Assembly: GCF_000712075.1 (NCBI RefSeq)
Contig: NZ_JONW01000005.1
Span: forward strand, 1,059,001 to 1,123,000
Direction: 5' to 3'
Length of the DNA stretch: 64,000 bases
Source of the DNA: Caulobacter sp. UNC358MFTsu5.1
GTDB lineage: Bacteria > Pseudomonadota > Alphaproteobacteria > Caulobacterales > Caulobacteraceae
The notes beneath the pieces were generated by a model. That model searched no databases. It was not told the DNA's origin and saw nothing but the letters and a program-made list of their open reading frames with translations. A program made the translations under genes and the position numbers. Positions 8,949 through 17,504 of this stretch are shown piece by piece. How positions within the stretch are numbered: the stretch's first letter is position 1; every line of letters starts with the position of its first letter.

Positions 8949-10502
8949 ATGAACGACCGTCCTTCCTCCGCCGGGGTCACGCCCGAACAGCTGGCCACCC
9001 TCAGCCACGAGTTCCGCACGCCGCTGAACGGCGTGCTGGGCATGGCGCGGCTGCTGGAGGGCACGCGGCTGACCGCCGAGCAGAAGGCCTATGTCGGCGC
9101 CCTGCGCGAGAGCGGCGACCACCTGCTGTCACTGGTCAACGACGTGCTGGACTTCGCCCGCCTGGGCGCCACGGCCATCGAGCTGCACGCCGCCCCGGTC
9201 GATGTCGAGAACCTGCTGCGCCAGGTGGCCGAGCTGCTGAGCCCGCGCGCCCACGAAAAGGCCATCGAGATCGCCTGGGCCGCCGCGCCCGGCCTGCCCG
9301 CGATCCTGGCCGACGAGGGCCGACTGCGGCAGGTGCTGCTGAACTACGCCGGCAACGCCATCAAGTTCACCGAGACCGGCGGGGTGCTGCTGAGCGCCGA
9401 GCTGGTTTCCGACGGTCGCATCCGCTTCAACGTCCGCGACACCGGCCCGGGCGTCGCGCCCGAGGCCCGCGCCGCGATCTTCGAGGCCTTCGTCCAGACC
9501 GATCCCTCGCACCAGGCCCAGCTGGGCGGGGCGGGCCTGGGCCTGGCCATCGTCGCCCGCCTGGCCGGCGCCATGCACGGCGAGGCCGGGGTCGGCGGCG
9601 AGCTGGGCCAGGGCGCCGACTTCTGGTTCGAGGCGCCGTTCGAGTTCGCCCCGACCGAACCCACCGACCTTCCCCTGACTGGCCGCGTCGTGGCCGTCGC
9701 CTCGCCCAACCCCATGGTCCGCGAAGCCGCCCTGCGCCAGGTCCGCGCCAGCGGCGGCCAGGCCCTGGCCGGCGAGACCGTCGCCGCGGCCCTGAAGGGC
9801 GCGCCCGCCGACGCGGTGCTGCTGCTCGACGCGGCGCTGTCGGGCCCGCGCGGCGCGCTGAAGGCCCCGGCCGGCCGCGCCTGCGTCGCCCTGCTGACCC
9901 CCGACCAGCGCGACCGCATCCCCAAGCTCAAGGCCTCGGGCCTGGGCTATCTGATCAAGCCGCTGCGCCGCGCCTCGCTGATCGCCCAGGTGCTGGCGGC
10001 CCGCCCTGTGGCCAAGGCCGCGCCCGTCGAGGCCGCGCCGCTGGCCCCCGCCCACGAGGACGACCGCATCGCCCCGGCCGCCGCCCCCGGCGTCCGCGTG
10101 CTGCTGGCCGAGGACAATCCGATCAACGCCCTCTTGGCCCGCGCCCTGCTGGAACGCGAAGGCTGCAAGGTCGACCGCATCGCCAGCGGCGACGAGGCCG
10201 TCTCGGCCCTGTCGCGCGGCTTCTACGACCTGATCCTGATGGACCTGCGCATGCCGGGCCTGAACGGCATCGAGGCCACCAAGGCCCTGCGCGAACGCGG
10301 CGTGACCACGCCCATCGTCGCCCTGACCGCCGACGCCTTCGACGAGGACCGCCGCGCCTGCCTGGCGGCGGGCATGAACGACTTCCTGGCCAAGCCCCTG
10401 ACCTCGCCGGCCCTGCGCGGCGTGCTCACCAATTGGGCCCGCCTTGGACAGAGTGGGCTCGGCTGGACGAAAGCGGCGACACGCGCCAAGGTCGCCGGCT
10501 AA
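8949..10502 (+). CDS. shkA: Soluble hybrid histidine kinase with two receiver domains (ShkA-like)
   Basis: A 517-residue cytoplasmic kinase with no membrane segment. The DHp helix carries the phospho-acceptor H20 (LSHEFRTPLNG). The ATP-binding domain shows NAIKF, DTGPGV and GGAGLGLAI. A degenerate receiver (about 250-350) lacks a clear phosphorylation aspartate. A linker containing EDDR (residues 370-373) leads to a true receiver with AEDN and phospho-acceptor D432 (ILMDLRMPG). This is the architecture of Caulobacter ShkA, in which the pseudo-receiver binds cyclic di-GMP and releases a lock formed by the DDR linker; Y334 and R340 lie where its nucleotide contacts are expected. ShkA feeds the ShpA-TacA relay controlling stalk genes. 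The ATG at 8949 is preferred over upstream starts, which translate repeat DNA. The identity is from memory of the family. Confidence 0.82.
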   Translation: MNDRPSSAGVTPEQLATLSHEFRTPLNGVLGMARLLEGTRLTAEQKAYVGALRESGDHLLSLVNDVLDFARLGATAIELHAAPVDVENLLRQVAELLSPRAHEKAIEIAWAAAPGLPAILADEGRLRQVLLNYAGNAIKFTETGGVLLSAELVSDGRIRFNVRDTGPGVAPEARAAIFEAFVQTDPSHQAQLGGAGLGLAIVARLAGAMHGEAGVGGELGQGADFWFEAPFEFAPTEPTDLPLTGRVVAVASPNPMVREAALRQVRASGGQALAGETVAAALKGAPADAVLLLDAALSGPRGALKAPAGRACVALLTPDQRDRIPKLKASGLGYLIKPLRRASLIAQVLAARPVAKAAPVEAAPLAPAHEDDRIAPAAAPGVRVLLAEDNPINALLARALLEREGCKVDRIASGDEAVSALSRGFYDLILMDLRMPGLNGIEATKALRERGVTTPIVALTADAFDEDRRACLAAGMNDFLAKPLTSPALRGVLTNWARLGQSGLGWTKAATRAKVAG

Positions 10503-10536
10503 TGGCGGGGCGGCTTCCCCGCTTCGGGGACCGCCA
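10503..10536 (+). promoter_or_regulatory. Hairpin between shkA and ampG overlapping the ampG ribosome-binding region
   Basis: An outer stem TGGCGG/CCGCCA and inner stem CCCCG-CTT-CGGGG fill the gap between the shkA stop and the ampG ATG (10540). The only Shine-Dalgarno-like purine run, GGGGA, lies within or beside the inner stem. It may tune translation of ampG; there is no U tract, so a terminator is unlikely. Confidence 0.4.
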
Positions 10537-10539
10537 CGC

Positions 10540-12240
10540 ATGACCGACGACGCCAAGGCCGCAGCGCCGCAGAAGAAGACCCTTCTCCAGACCCTGGCCT
10601 TCTTCGGCGAACGCCGCAGCCTGGTGATGCTGGGCCTGGGCTTCGCCTCGGGCCTGCCCTTCATGCTGATCTTCGACACCCTGTCGCTGTGGCTGCGCGA
10701 CGCGGGGCTGTCGCTGGCGGTGATCGGCTTCTTCAGCCTGGCCACCCTGAGCTTCTCGTTCAAGTTCCTGTGGGCCCCGCTGATCGACCGCACCAGGGTG
10801 CCGATCCTGCACGGCCTGGTCGGCCATCGCCGCGCGTGGATGCTGGTCTGCCAGGCGGTGATCATCCTGGGCCTGCTGGGCATCTCCGGAACCAACCCGG
10901 CCGCGAACCTGCCGCTGATGGCCGCCATCGCCGTGATCGTCGGCTTCGCCACCGCCACCCAGGACATCGTCATCGACGCCTGGCGGATCGAGGTGGTCGA
11001 CACCGACCGCCAGGGCCAGATGGCCGTGGCCGTGCAGTGGGGCTATCGCGGGGCGATGATCATGGCCGGCGCCGTGCCCCTGATCCTGGCCGAGCGCTTC
11101 GGCTGGAACATCTCGTACCTGGCCATGGCCGGGGCGATGCTGGTGGGCGTGATCTCGACCCTGCTGGCCCCGCGGGAAGAGGCCCACGCCATCCGGCCGA
11201 TCCACACCGACGGCGTCAACCAGCCCAAGGCGCTGGAGATCATCGAATGGCTGGCGCGCCTGGCCATCCTGGTGGCCGGCGCCCTGCTGGTGGGGTCGGG
11301 CCTGTCGGGCGACGCCAGCCTGCTGTCCAAGGTCGTCGGCGGCGACGCCCTGGCCGAGGCCTGGAAGAACAAGCAGAACGGCGTCTTCCTGCAGCTGCCC
11401 GGCGTCGCGCTCGGCCTGGCGGTCATCGCCGTCGCCGCCTGGCCGGTCCCCGGGATCAAGACCAAGCCCGGCGTCTATCTGTCGACGGCGCTCTATTCGC
11501 CCCTGAAGGAGTTCCTGACCCGCTTCTCGGGCGTGGCCGGCCTGATCCTGGCGGCGATCTGCGTCTACCGGGTCTCGGACTTCGTGCTGAACATCATGAA
11601 CCCGTTCTACCGCGACATGGGCTTCACCCTCACCGAGATCGCCGAGATCCGGAAGGTGTTCGGCATCATCGCCTCGATGGCGGGGGTGTTCCTGGGCGGG
11701 GTGGTCGTGGCGCGCTTCGGCCTGATGCGGGCCCTGATCATCGGGGCCTTCGCCCAGCCGATCAGCAACCTGATGTTCGCCCTGCTGGCCATGAGCGGCC
11801 ACGACACCCGCATGCTGTTCGCCTCGATCTGCATCGACAACATCGCCGGCGGGGTCGCTGGCACCGCCCTGATCGCCTACATGTCCAGCCTGACCACGGC
11901 GGGGTTCACGGCCACCCAGTACGCGCTGTTCTCGTCGCTCTACGCCTTGCCCGGCAAGCTGATCGCCTCGCAATCGGGCCGGATCGTCGAGGCTTCGGCC
12001 GTGGCGGCCGAGCACGGCGGGCCGATCGGCGCCCTGAAGGGCCTGTTCACCCGCCTGCCGCCCGAGAGCTTCACCGCCGCCGGCGCCAAGCTGGGGGTCG
12101 GCCCCGCGGCCATGGCGGCGGGCTACACCGCCTTCTTCATCTACACCGCCCTGATCGGCCTGGTGGCCATCGCCCTGTCGTTCGCGGTCGCGGTCCGCCA
12201 GCCGGCCCACATGGCGGCCAAGGCGGCGGCGGAGGGCTGA
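10540..12240 (+). CDS. ampG: Muropeptide permease AmpG-like MFS transporter
   Basis: A 566-residue inner-membrane protein with about 14 hydrophobic segments. The N-terminal portion FASGLPFMLIFDTLSLWL, FLWAPLIDR and the following TATQDIVIDAWRIE are the conserved AmpG motifs. AmpG imports anhydro-muropeptides from the periplasm for cell-wall recycling and, in many bacteria, for beta-lactamase induction. It is longer than Escherichia coli AmpG (about 490 residues); the extra length is in a central loop around residues 230-310. It starts 37 bp after shkA and could share its transcript. A paired palindromic repeat follows the stop. Confidence 0.85.
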   Translation: MTDDAKAAAPQKKTLLQTLAFFGERRSLVMLGLGFASGLPFMLIFDTLSLWLRDAGLSLAVIGFFSLATLSFSFKFLWAPLIDRTRVPILHGLVGHRRAWMLVCQAVIILGLLGISGTNPAANLPLMAAIAVIVGFATATQDIVIDAWRIEVVDTDRQGQMAVAVQWGYRGAMIMAGAVPLILAERFGWNISYLAMAGAMLVGVISTLLAPREEAHAIRPIHTDGVNQPKALEIIEWLARLAILVAGALLVGSGLSGDASLLSKVVGGDALAEAWKNKQNGVFLQLPGVALGLAVIAVAAWPVPGIKTKPGVYLSTALYSPLKEFLTRFSGVAGLILAAICVYRVSDFVLNIMNPFYRDMGFTLTEIAEIRKVFGIIASMAGVFLGGVVVARFGLMRALIIGAFAQPISNLMFALLAMSGHDTRMLFASICIDNIAGGVAGTALIAYMSSLTTAGFTATQYALFSSLYALPGKLIASQSGRIVEASAVAAEHGGPIGALKGLFTRLPPESFTAAGAKLGVGPAAMAAGYTAFFIYTALIGLVAIALSFAVAVRQPAHMAAKAAAEG

Positions 12241-12249
12241 TGTGCGGCC

Positions 12250-12326
12250 GGGGACATGCCCTTGGGCGTGTCCCCAAGTCCTCGTGCGGCGCGAGCTGAT
12301 GGGGACACGCCCAAGGGCATGTCCCC
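12250..12326. repeat. Paired palindromic repeat, family 1 (copy B)
   Basis: Units at 12250-12275 and 12301-12326, inverted relative to each other, with arms identical to copy A. It lies exactly between the convergent stops at 12240 and 12331. Confidence 0.9.
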
Positions 12327-12330
12327 AACC

Positions 12331-13170
12331 TCAGGCCTCGCTCTTGAGGCACACCACCTGGGCCACGCGCAGGTCGCGGCGCAGGCCGTCGGCGACGCGG
12401 CCGTAGTTCTCGGTGGTGATCGACTCGCCCAGGGCGAAGCTGGCCGGACGGCGGCGGCTCTGCTTGAGCAGGTCCTCCACCGTCTCCTGGGCGGTCGTGT
12501 AGATGCGGCCCCGGCGCGGCGATTCCGCCACCGTGACGCCGATCACCCGGCCGGCGCTGTCCAGGGCCGGCGCGCCCGACAGGCCCGACAGCGTGCCCTT
12601 CAGATTGTCGGTGCGGCCGACCTCGGCCCAGACCAGGACCGGCTCGATGCGGGCCCCACGCCCCCGGATGACCAGGTTCTCGCGGCCCAGCAGGCGCGAG
12701 GTCACCTCGCCCGGATGGCCTTGCGGGAAGCCCGGGTGATAGGCCCGCTCGCCCCGGCGGGGCGGCTCGGCCGCGGCGCGCAGCGGCACGGCGGGCGCCC
12801 CGCCCTCGGTGGTCAGGATGGCCGCGTCGCCGGACGGGTCCAGGGTGATGCGGGCGGCCACGCCCCGGCCGTCGGCCACGACGATCGCCGCCTCGCGGCA
12901 GCCGTCCACCACGTGGCGGGCGGTCAGCCAGGAGCCGCCGTCGTCGACCGAGAAGGCCGTGCCGCTGCCGGGCTGGCCCTTCTCGGGCACCTGGACGACC
13001 ACCGACGGATCGAACGGCGAGGCCGGCCCCAGCGGCAGGCCCACGTCGCCGGGCACCGGCGGCGGCGGCGGCGGGGCGTCGGAACGCTCCTGCCGGCCGA
13101 TCGCGACGACCAGCAGGGCGCTGACCACCGCCCCGTAGATCAACCAGTCCGGAAGTTTAGGGAAATGCAC
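12331..13170 (-). CDS. Membrane-anchored trypsin-like serine protease
   Basis: A 279-residue protein with one N-terminal membrane helix (about 10-25, LIYGAVVSALLVVAIG) and a proline run, then an S1 trypsin-like domain. The catalytic triad is visible as TARHVVDGC (His), DPSGDAAIL (Asp) and GLSGAPALD (Ser). There is no PDZ domain, unlike DegP/HtrA. The anchor places the protease domain in the periplasm. It starts 25 bp after the DUF350 gene on the same strand, so the two are probably co-transcribed. Substrate unknown. Confidence 0.8.
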   Translation of the reverse strand: MHFPKLPDWLIYGAVVSALLVVAIGRQERSDAPPPPPPVPGDVGLPLGPASPFDPSVVVQVPEKGQPGSGTAFSVDDGGSWLTARHVVDGCREAAIVVADGRGVAARITLDPSGDAAILTTEGGAPAVPLRAAAEPPRRGERAYHPGFPQGHPGEVTSRLLGRENLVIRGRGARIEPVLVWAEVGRTDNLKGTLSGLSGAPALDSAGRVIGVTVAESPRRGRIYTTAQETVEDLLKQSRRRPASFALGESITTENYGRVADGLRRDLRVAQVVCLKSEA

Positions 13171-13195
13171 TGGACCTGCCCCGGCCTTTCCCGCC

Positions 13196-13624
13196 TCAGC
13201 CCGCGACCGCGGCGGCGAGGATCAGGGCGGTGGCCAGCTTGGCCCCGACCAGCAGGGCGGCGGCGGCCACCTCGCCCTCGTTGATCCGCTCGGGCAGGCC
13301 CTTGAGCAGCATGTCGGTGATCCGGAAGACCAGCAGCTGGACCACGATGGTCGAGACGCCCCACAGCACGATCTCCAGCGGCGACACCGAGGCCGACAGC
13401 GAGGTGGCCAGCGGGATGGCCAGGCCCACCATCACCCCGCCCAGCGACAGGGCGGCGGCGGCGTTGCCCTCGCGGATCAGCTTGATCTCCTTGTGCGGGG
13501 TCAGGAGGCAGTAGAGCGCCGTCCCCACCACCAGCATCGCCAGGGTGATGGCGGCGTGCATCAGGGTCAGCGGCAGACCGCTGGCGAAGGCCTGGATCTC
13601 GGGCGACTGGAGCTGAGGCGGCAT
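13196..13624 (-). CDS. DUF350 family membrane protein
   Basis: A 142-residue protein starting MPPQLQSPEIQAFASGLPLT with four hydrophobic helices, including LTLMHAAITLAMLVVGTALYCLL, ALSLGGVMVGLAIPLATS and EIVLWGVSTIVVQLLVF, the usual DUF350 layout. An upstream in-frame extension exists but translates the palindromic repeat, so the ATG at 13624 is chosen. DUF350 proteins occur near membrane-stress and glutathionylspermidine-type genes in other bacteria, without a settled function. The operon partner here is the serine protease. Confidence 0.8.
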   Translation of the reverse strand: MPPQLQSPEIQAFASGLPLTLMHAAITLAMLVVGTALYCLLTPHKEIKLIREGNAAAALSLGGVMVGLAIPLATSLSASVSPLEIVLWGVSTIVVQLLVFRITDMLLKGLPERINEGEVAAAALLVGAKLATALILAAAVAG

Positions 13625-13687
13625 GAAACAGGAACCCCCGGAACTGAAGACGGCATTGCTAGCAGGGATCAAAGGTCCTGCGAAGCC

Positions 13688-13766
13688 GGGGACATGCCCT
13701 TGCGGCGTGTCCCCATCGACATCCACCGAGCCAGGACTTGAGGACACGCCGCAAGGACATGTCCCC
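13688..13766. repeat. Paired palindromic repeat, family 1 (copy C)
   Basis: Units near 13688-13714 (arms GGGGACATGCC and GGCGTGTCCCC) and 13741-13766 (a diverged copy beginning AGGACACGCC). Unlike most copies it lies between two genes on the same strand (DUF350 start and NTF2-like stop). Confidence 0.85.
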
Positions 13767-13777
13767 AATCGGAGACG

Positions 13778-14197
13778 TTACTGGACGAACCTCGTCACCG
13801 ACCAGCCGTAGGCGCGGATCCGCCAGGCGCCGTCCTCCAGCACCTGGGTGAACGACCAGCCGCCGTCCTCGTCGAACGGCTTGCCGTCGCGCACGCCGGT
13901 CCAGCGGGTGGGCAGGGAGAAATAGACCGTGTCGCCGGTGCGGCCGAAGTCCTGGGGCGGGCCGAACGTGTGGCGCAGGTCGCCGATCGCGCCCACGTGG
14001 CGGGTCATCAGCTCGCGCCAATGGGCCAGGCCCGCCTGGCCGGTGAAGACATGCGGCGGGAAGTTCTCGAGGATGACCACATCGCCGGCCGAGAACACGC
14101 CTTCCAGCATGCTCGTGTCGGCCGTTTCCAGGAACCGCGCCAGCGCCTTCGGGCCGACCATCATGGCGGCGTCCGGCGCGGCGGGCTCCGTCGCCAT
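13778..14197 (-). CDS. NTF2-like (SnoaL/DUF4440-type) protein
   Basis: A 139-residue single-domain protein with the NTF2-like cone-fold pattern: ALARFLETADTSMLEGVFSAGDVVILENFPPHVFTG, then AHWRELM, and a C-terminal sheet GWSFTQVLEDGAWRIRAYGWS. Such domains serve as small-molecule isomerases or binding modules; no specific function is assignable. Its ATG overlaps the rlmN stop by one base (TGATG), so it is translationally coupled to rlmN. Confidence 0.72.
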   Translation of the reverse strand: MATEPAAPDAAMMVGPKALARFLETADTSMLEGVFSAGDVVILENFPPHVFTGQAGLAHWRELMTRHVGAIGDLRHTFGPPQDFGRTGDTVYFSLPTRWTGVRDGKPFDEDGGWSFTQVLEDGAWRIRAYGWSVTRFVQ

Positions 14198-15399
14198 CAG
14201 GCGGCCGCCTCGTCCTCGTCTTCGTCCAGCACGCCGGCCATGGCCGCCATCGACAGCTTGCGCATGGCCGAGGCGCGGACCTTCTCGCTCTCGCTCTTCA
14301 GCTGGCCGCAGGCGGCCAGGATGTCGCGGCCGCGCGGCGTACGGATCGGCGAGGAATAGCCGGCTCGGTTCAGGATCGCCGCGAAGGTCTCGATCGCCGC
14401 CCAGTCCGAGCACTGATAGTCGGTGCCGGGCCAGGGGTTGAACGGGATCAGGTTGACCTTGGCCGGGATGCCCTTGATCAGCTTGACCAGGGCCCGGGCC
14501 TCGTCGGGGCTGTCGTTGACGCCCTTCAGCATCACGTATTCGAACGTCACCCGGCGCGCGTTGCTCAGGCCCGGATAGGCGCGGATGCCGGCCATCAGCT
14601 GGTTCAGCGGGTACTTCTTGTTCAGCGGCACCAACACGTCGCGCAGGGCGTCGTTGGTGGCGTGCAGGCTGATGGCAAGCATGGCCTGGGTCTTCTCGCC
14701 CAGGGCCTCCAGCTGCGGGACCACGCCGGAGGTCGAGACGGTGATCCGGCGACGCGAGATGGCGATGCCCTCGTTGTCGCTGATGATCTCGATGGCGTCG
14801 GCCACCTGGCCCATGTTGTAGAGCGGCTCGCCCATGCCCATGAACACGATGTTGCTCAGCAGGCGGTCGTCCTTGTCGGACGGCCATTCGCCGAGGTCGT
14901 CCTTGGCGATCTGCACCTGGGCGACGATCTCGGCGGCGGTCAGGTTGCGGACCAGGGCCTGGGTGCCGGTGTGGCAGAAGCTGCAGTTGAGGGTGCAGCC
15001 GACCTGGCTGGAGACGCACAGGGCGCCGACGCGGCCGACCGACGGGATGTAGACGGTCTCGACCTCGATGCCCGGAGCCATGCGGATCAGCCACTTGCGG
15101 GTGCCGTCCTTGCTGACCTGGCGCTCGACCACCTCGGGCCGGGCGATCGTGAAGCTGTCGGCCAGGCGGGCGCGGGTTTCCTTGGCCACGTCGCTCATCT
15201 GGGCGAAGTCGGTGATCCCGCGGTGATGCACCCAGCGGAATATCTGGGTGGCGCGCATCTTGGCCTTGCCGTGCTCGACCACGCCGCTCTCGGTCAGGGC
15301 GGCGACCATCTGCGGCCGGGTCAGGCCCGACAGGTTGATCAGGGGCTTGGGCGCATCAGCTTGAGGAGCCATGCGCGACAGGTCGAGGGTGACGCTCAA
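14197..15399 (-). CDS. rlmN: Dual-specificity 23S rRNA A2503 / tRNA A37 C2-methyltransferase
   Basis: A radical-SAM methyltransferase of about 400 residues. The iron-sulfur motif [11 protein letters not shown], the downstream GMGEPLYN and the resolving region [13 protein letters not shown] (here [13 protein letters not shown]) identify RlmN. It methylates C2 of A2503 in 23S rRNA and A37 of some tRNAs. An ATG at 15372 gives MAPQADAPK. An in-frame TTG at 15399 adds MSVTLDLSR, which I recall as the conserved start in Caulobacter relatives, so TTG is preferred. Longer frames upstream run into non-homologous sequence. Confidence 0.92.
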   Translation of the reverse strand: MSVTLDLSRMAPQADAPKPLINLSGLTRPQMVAALTESGVVEHGKAKMRATQIFRWVHHRGITDFAQMSDVAKETRARLADSFTIARPEVVERQVSKDGTRKWLIRMAPGIEVETVYIPSVGRVGALCVSSQVGCTLNCSFCHTGTQALVRNLTAAEIVAQVQIAKDDLGEWPSDKDDRLLSNIVFMGMGEPLYNMGQVADAIEIISDNEGIAISRRRITVSTSGVVPQLEALGEKTQAMLAISLHATNDALRDVLVPLNKKYPLNQLMAGIRAYPGLSNARRVTFEYVMLKGVNDSPDEARALVKLIKGIPAKVNLIPFNPWPGTDYQCSDWAAIETFAAILNRAGYSSPIRTPRGRDILAACGQLKSESEKVRASAMRKLSMAAMAGVLDEDEDEAAA

Positions 15400-15571
15400 G
15401 GGGAGGTCCGGGGACAAGGGATTTTCAGGATCGAGGCGGGGATATAGCAGTTCCCGACGCTTTTTCCAAAAGGACGGGGCGTCGCGGCCCCGATGTCTTG
15501 ACGCTCGCGGGCAAGCCGCCTCCCATGTCGCCATGGATCCTGACGGATCGCCGAAGTCTGGGGAGGCTCCG

Positions 15572-17398
15572 ATGAAGACCCGCCTGCTGGCCGCCTGCGC
15601 GGCCCTCGCCCTGTGCGCCGGCGCCATGGCCGCGCCCGCCGTCCACGCCCAAACACCCGCCGCAACCGCGCCGACGCCCGAGGAGGCCAAGGCCTTCGTG
15701 GACGGCGCCGAGAAGGAGCTGATGGCCATGGGCGAGTACGCCGCCCGCATGGCCTGGGTGCAGGCGACCTACATCACCGACGACACCAACTGGCTCAACG
15801 CCAAGGTCGACGCCGAGGCCAACGCCATGGCCGTGCGCTACGCCAAGCAGGCCGCGCGCTTCGACAAGACCCCGGTCGACGCGGTCACCCGCCGCAAGCT
15901 GAAACTGCTGAAGGCCGGCCTGGTCCTGCCCGCCTCCGACCGGCCCGGCGCGACCCAGGAGCTGGCCGACGTCCAGGCCCGGCTGCGGGCGCTCTATTCC
16001 ACCGGCAAGGTGACGATCGACGGCGAGACCCTGACCCTGGACGACCTGGACGACCGGCTGCGCACCGAGCGCGACCCGGCCAAGGCCAAGGCCATGTGGG
16101 AAGCCTGGCACGCGGTGGCCAAGCCGATGGCCGCCGACTATCCCAAGCTGGTCCAGCTGGCCAACGAGGGCTCGGTGGAGCTGGGCTACAAGGACACCGG
16201 GGCCCTGTGGCGGTCGTGGTACGACATGGAGCCCGACGCCTTCGCCGCCAAGACCGACGCCCTATGGGCCCAGGTCGCGCCGTTCTACAAGAACCTGCAC
16301 TGCTACGTGCGCGGACGGCTGAACGCCAAGTACGGCGACGCCGTCCAGCCCAGGACCGGCCCGATCCGCGCCGACCTGACCGGCAACATGTGGGCCCAGA
16401 GCTGGGGCAACATCTACGACATCGCGGCCCCGCAGGGGATTCCCGGCCCCGGCTACGACCTGACCCAGTCCCTGGTCGCCAAGGGCTATGACGCCACGAA
16501 GATGATGAAGACCGGCGAGGGCTTCTACACCTCGATGGGCATGGCCCCGTTGCCCCAGACCTTCTGGGAGCGCTCGATGATCACCCGGCCGCGGGACCGG
16601 GAGGTGGTCTGCCACGCCTCGGCCTGGGACGTCGACAACGACCAGGACATCCGGGTGAAGATGTGCACCCGGGTCAACGCCGACGACTTCTACACCGTGC
16701 ACCACGAGCTGGGGCACAACTTCTACCAGCGCGCCTACGCCGGCCAGCCATTCCTCTTCCGGGGCGGGGCCAACGACGGCTTCCATGAGGCGATCGGCGA
16801 CTTCGTGGGCCTGTCGGCCCTGACCCCGACCTATCTGAAGCAGATCGGGGTGATCGACGCCGTCCCCGGGGCGGACGCCGACGTGCCCTATCTGCTGAAG
16901 ATGGCGATGGACAAGATCGCCTTCCTGCCGTTCGGCCTGCTGGTCGACAAGTGGCGCTGGCAGGTGTTCTCCGGCCAGGTCGATCCGGCCCACTACAACG
17001 AGGCCTGGTGGAAGCTGCGGACCCAGTACCAGGGCGTCGTTCCGCCCGGACCGCGCCCGGCCGACGCCTTCGATCCTGGAGCCAAGTTCCACGTCGCCGA
17101 CTCCACCCCCTACACCCGCTACTTTCTGGCCCAGGTCTATCAGTTCCAGTTCTACCGGGCCGCCTGTCGCCAGGCCGGCTGGAAGGGTCCGCTGAACCGC
17201 TGCTCGGTCTATGGCGACAAGGCCGTGGGCAAGAAGTTCGAGGCCATGCTGGCCATGGGCCAGTCCAAGCCCTGGCCCGAGGCCCTGGAGGCCTTCACCG
17301 GCGAGAAGGACTTGGACGCCAGCGCCATCGCCGACTATTTCGCGCCGCTGAACGCCTGGCTGATCCAGCAGAACAAGGGTCAGTCCTGCGGCTGGTAG
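15572..17398 (+). CDS. Peptidase M2 family peptidyl-dipeptidase (ACE-like)
   Basis: A 608-residue zinc metallopeptidase. A signal peptide ([26 protein letters not shown]) directs it to the periplasm. The zinc site HHELGH (HExxH) and the downstream glutamate in [11 protein letters not shown] are intact. The long helical N-terminal part ([20 protein letters not shown]) matches the ACE fold. Bacterial M2 enzymes remove C-terminal dipeptides from peptides. It has the normal single-domain length. GGGAGG lies about 8 bases before the ATG at 15572; longer upstream starts are rejected because of the clear signal peptide. It is divergent from rlmN. Confidence 0.9.
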   Translation: MKTRLLAACAALALCAGAMAAPAVHAQTPAATAPTPEEAKAFVDGAEKELMAMGEYAARMAWVQATYITDDTNWLNAKVDAEANAMAVRYAKQAARFDKTPVDAVTRRKLKLLKAGLVLPASDRPGATQELADVQARLRALYSTGKVTIDGETLTLDDLDDRLRTERDPAKAKAMWEAWHAVAKPMAADYPKLVQLANEGSVELGYKDTGALWRSWYDMEPDAFAAKTDALWAQVAPFYKNLHCYVRGRLNAKYGDAVQPRTGPIRADLTGNMWAQSWGNIYDIAAPQGIPGPGYDLTQSLVAKGYDATKMMKTGEGFYTSMGMAPLPQTFWERSMITRPRDREVVCHASAWDVDNDQDIRVKMCTRVNADDFYTVHHELGHNFYQRAYAGQPFLFRGGANDGFHEAIGDFVGLSALTPTYLKQIGVIDAVPGADADVPYLLKMAMDKIAFLPFGLLVDKWRWQVFSGQVDPAHYNEAWWKLRTQYQGVVPPGPRPADAFDPGAKFHVADSTPYTRYFLAQVYQFQFYRAACRQAGWKGPLNRCSVYGDKAVGKKFEAMLAMGQSKPWPEALEAFTGEKDLDASAIADYFAPLNAWLIQQNKGQSCGW

Positions 17399-17407
17399 GC
17401 GCCTGAG

Positions 17408-17454
17408 ACGGGCCCAAACGGCGCGGCGATTCACCATCGTCGTTTGCGGCCCGT
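17408..17454 (+). terminator. Long hairpin after the M2 peptidase gene
   Basis: Arms ACGGGCCCAAACG and CGTTTGCGGCCCGT pair with one bulge around a loop of about 20 bases. The U tract is weak (TTCACC), so it may stabilise the transcript end rather than terminate by itself. Confidence 0.45.
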
Positions 17455-17504
17455 TCACCGTCCTCGGCGACAATGCCCGATCTCTGGGGAGTCGGGCCTT
17501 GCTC

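Noticed and set aside
13625..13768. N-terminal extension of the DUF350 protein
   Set aside because: The added residues are a translation of the palindromic repeat; the ATG at 13624 gives the normal family length.
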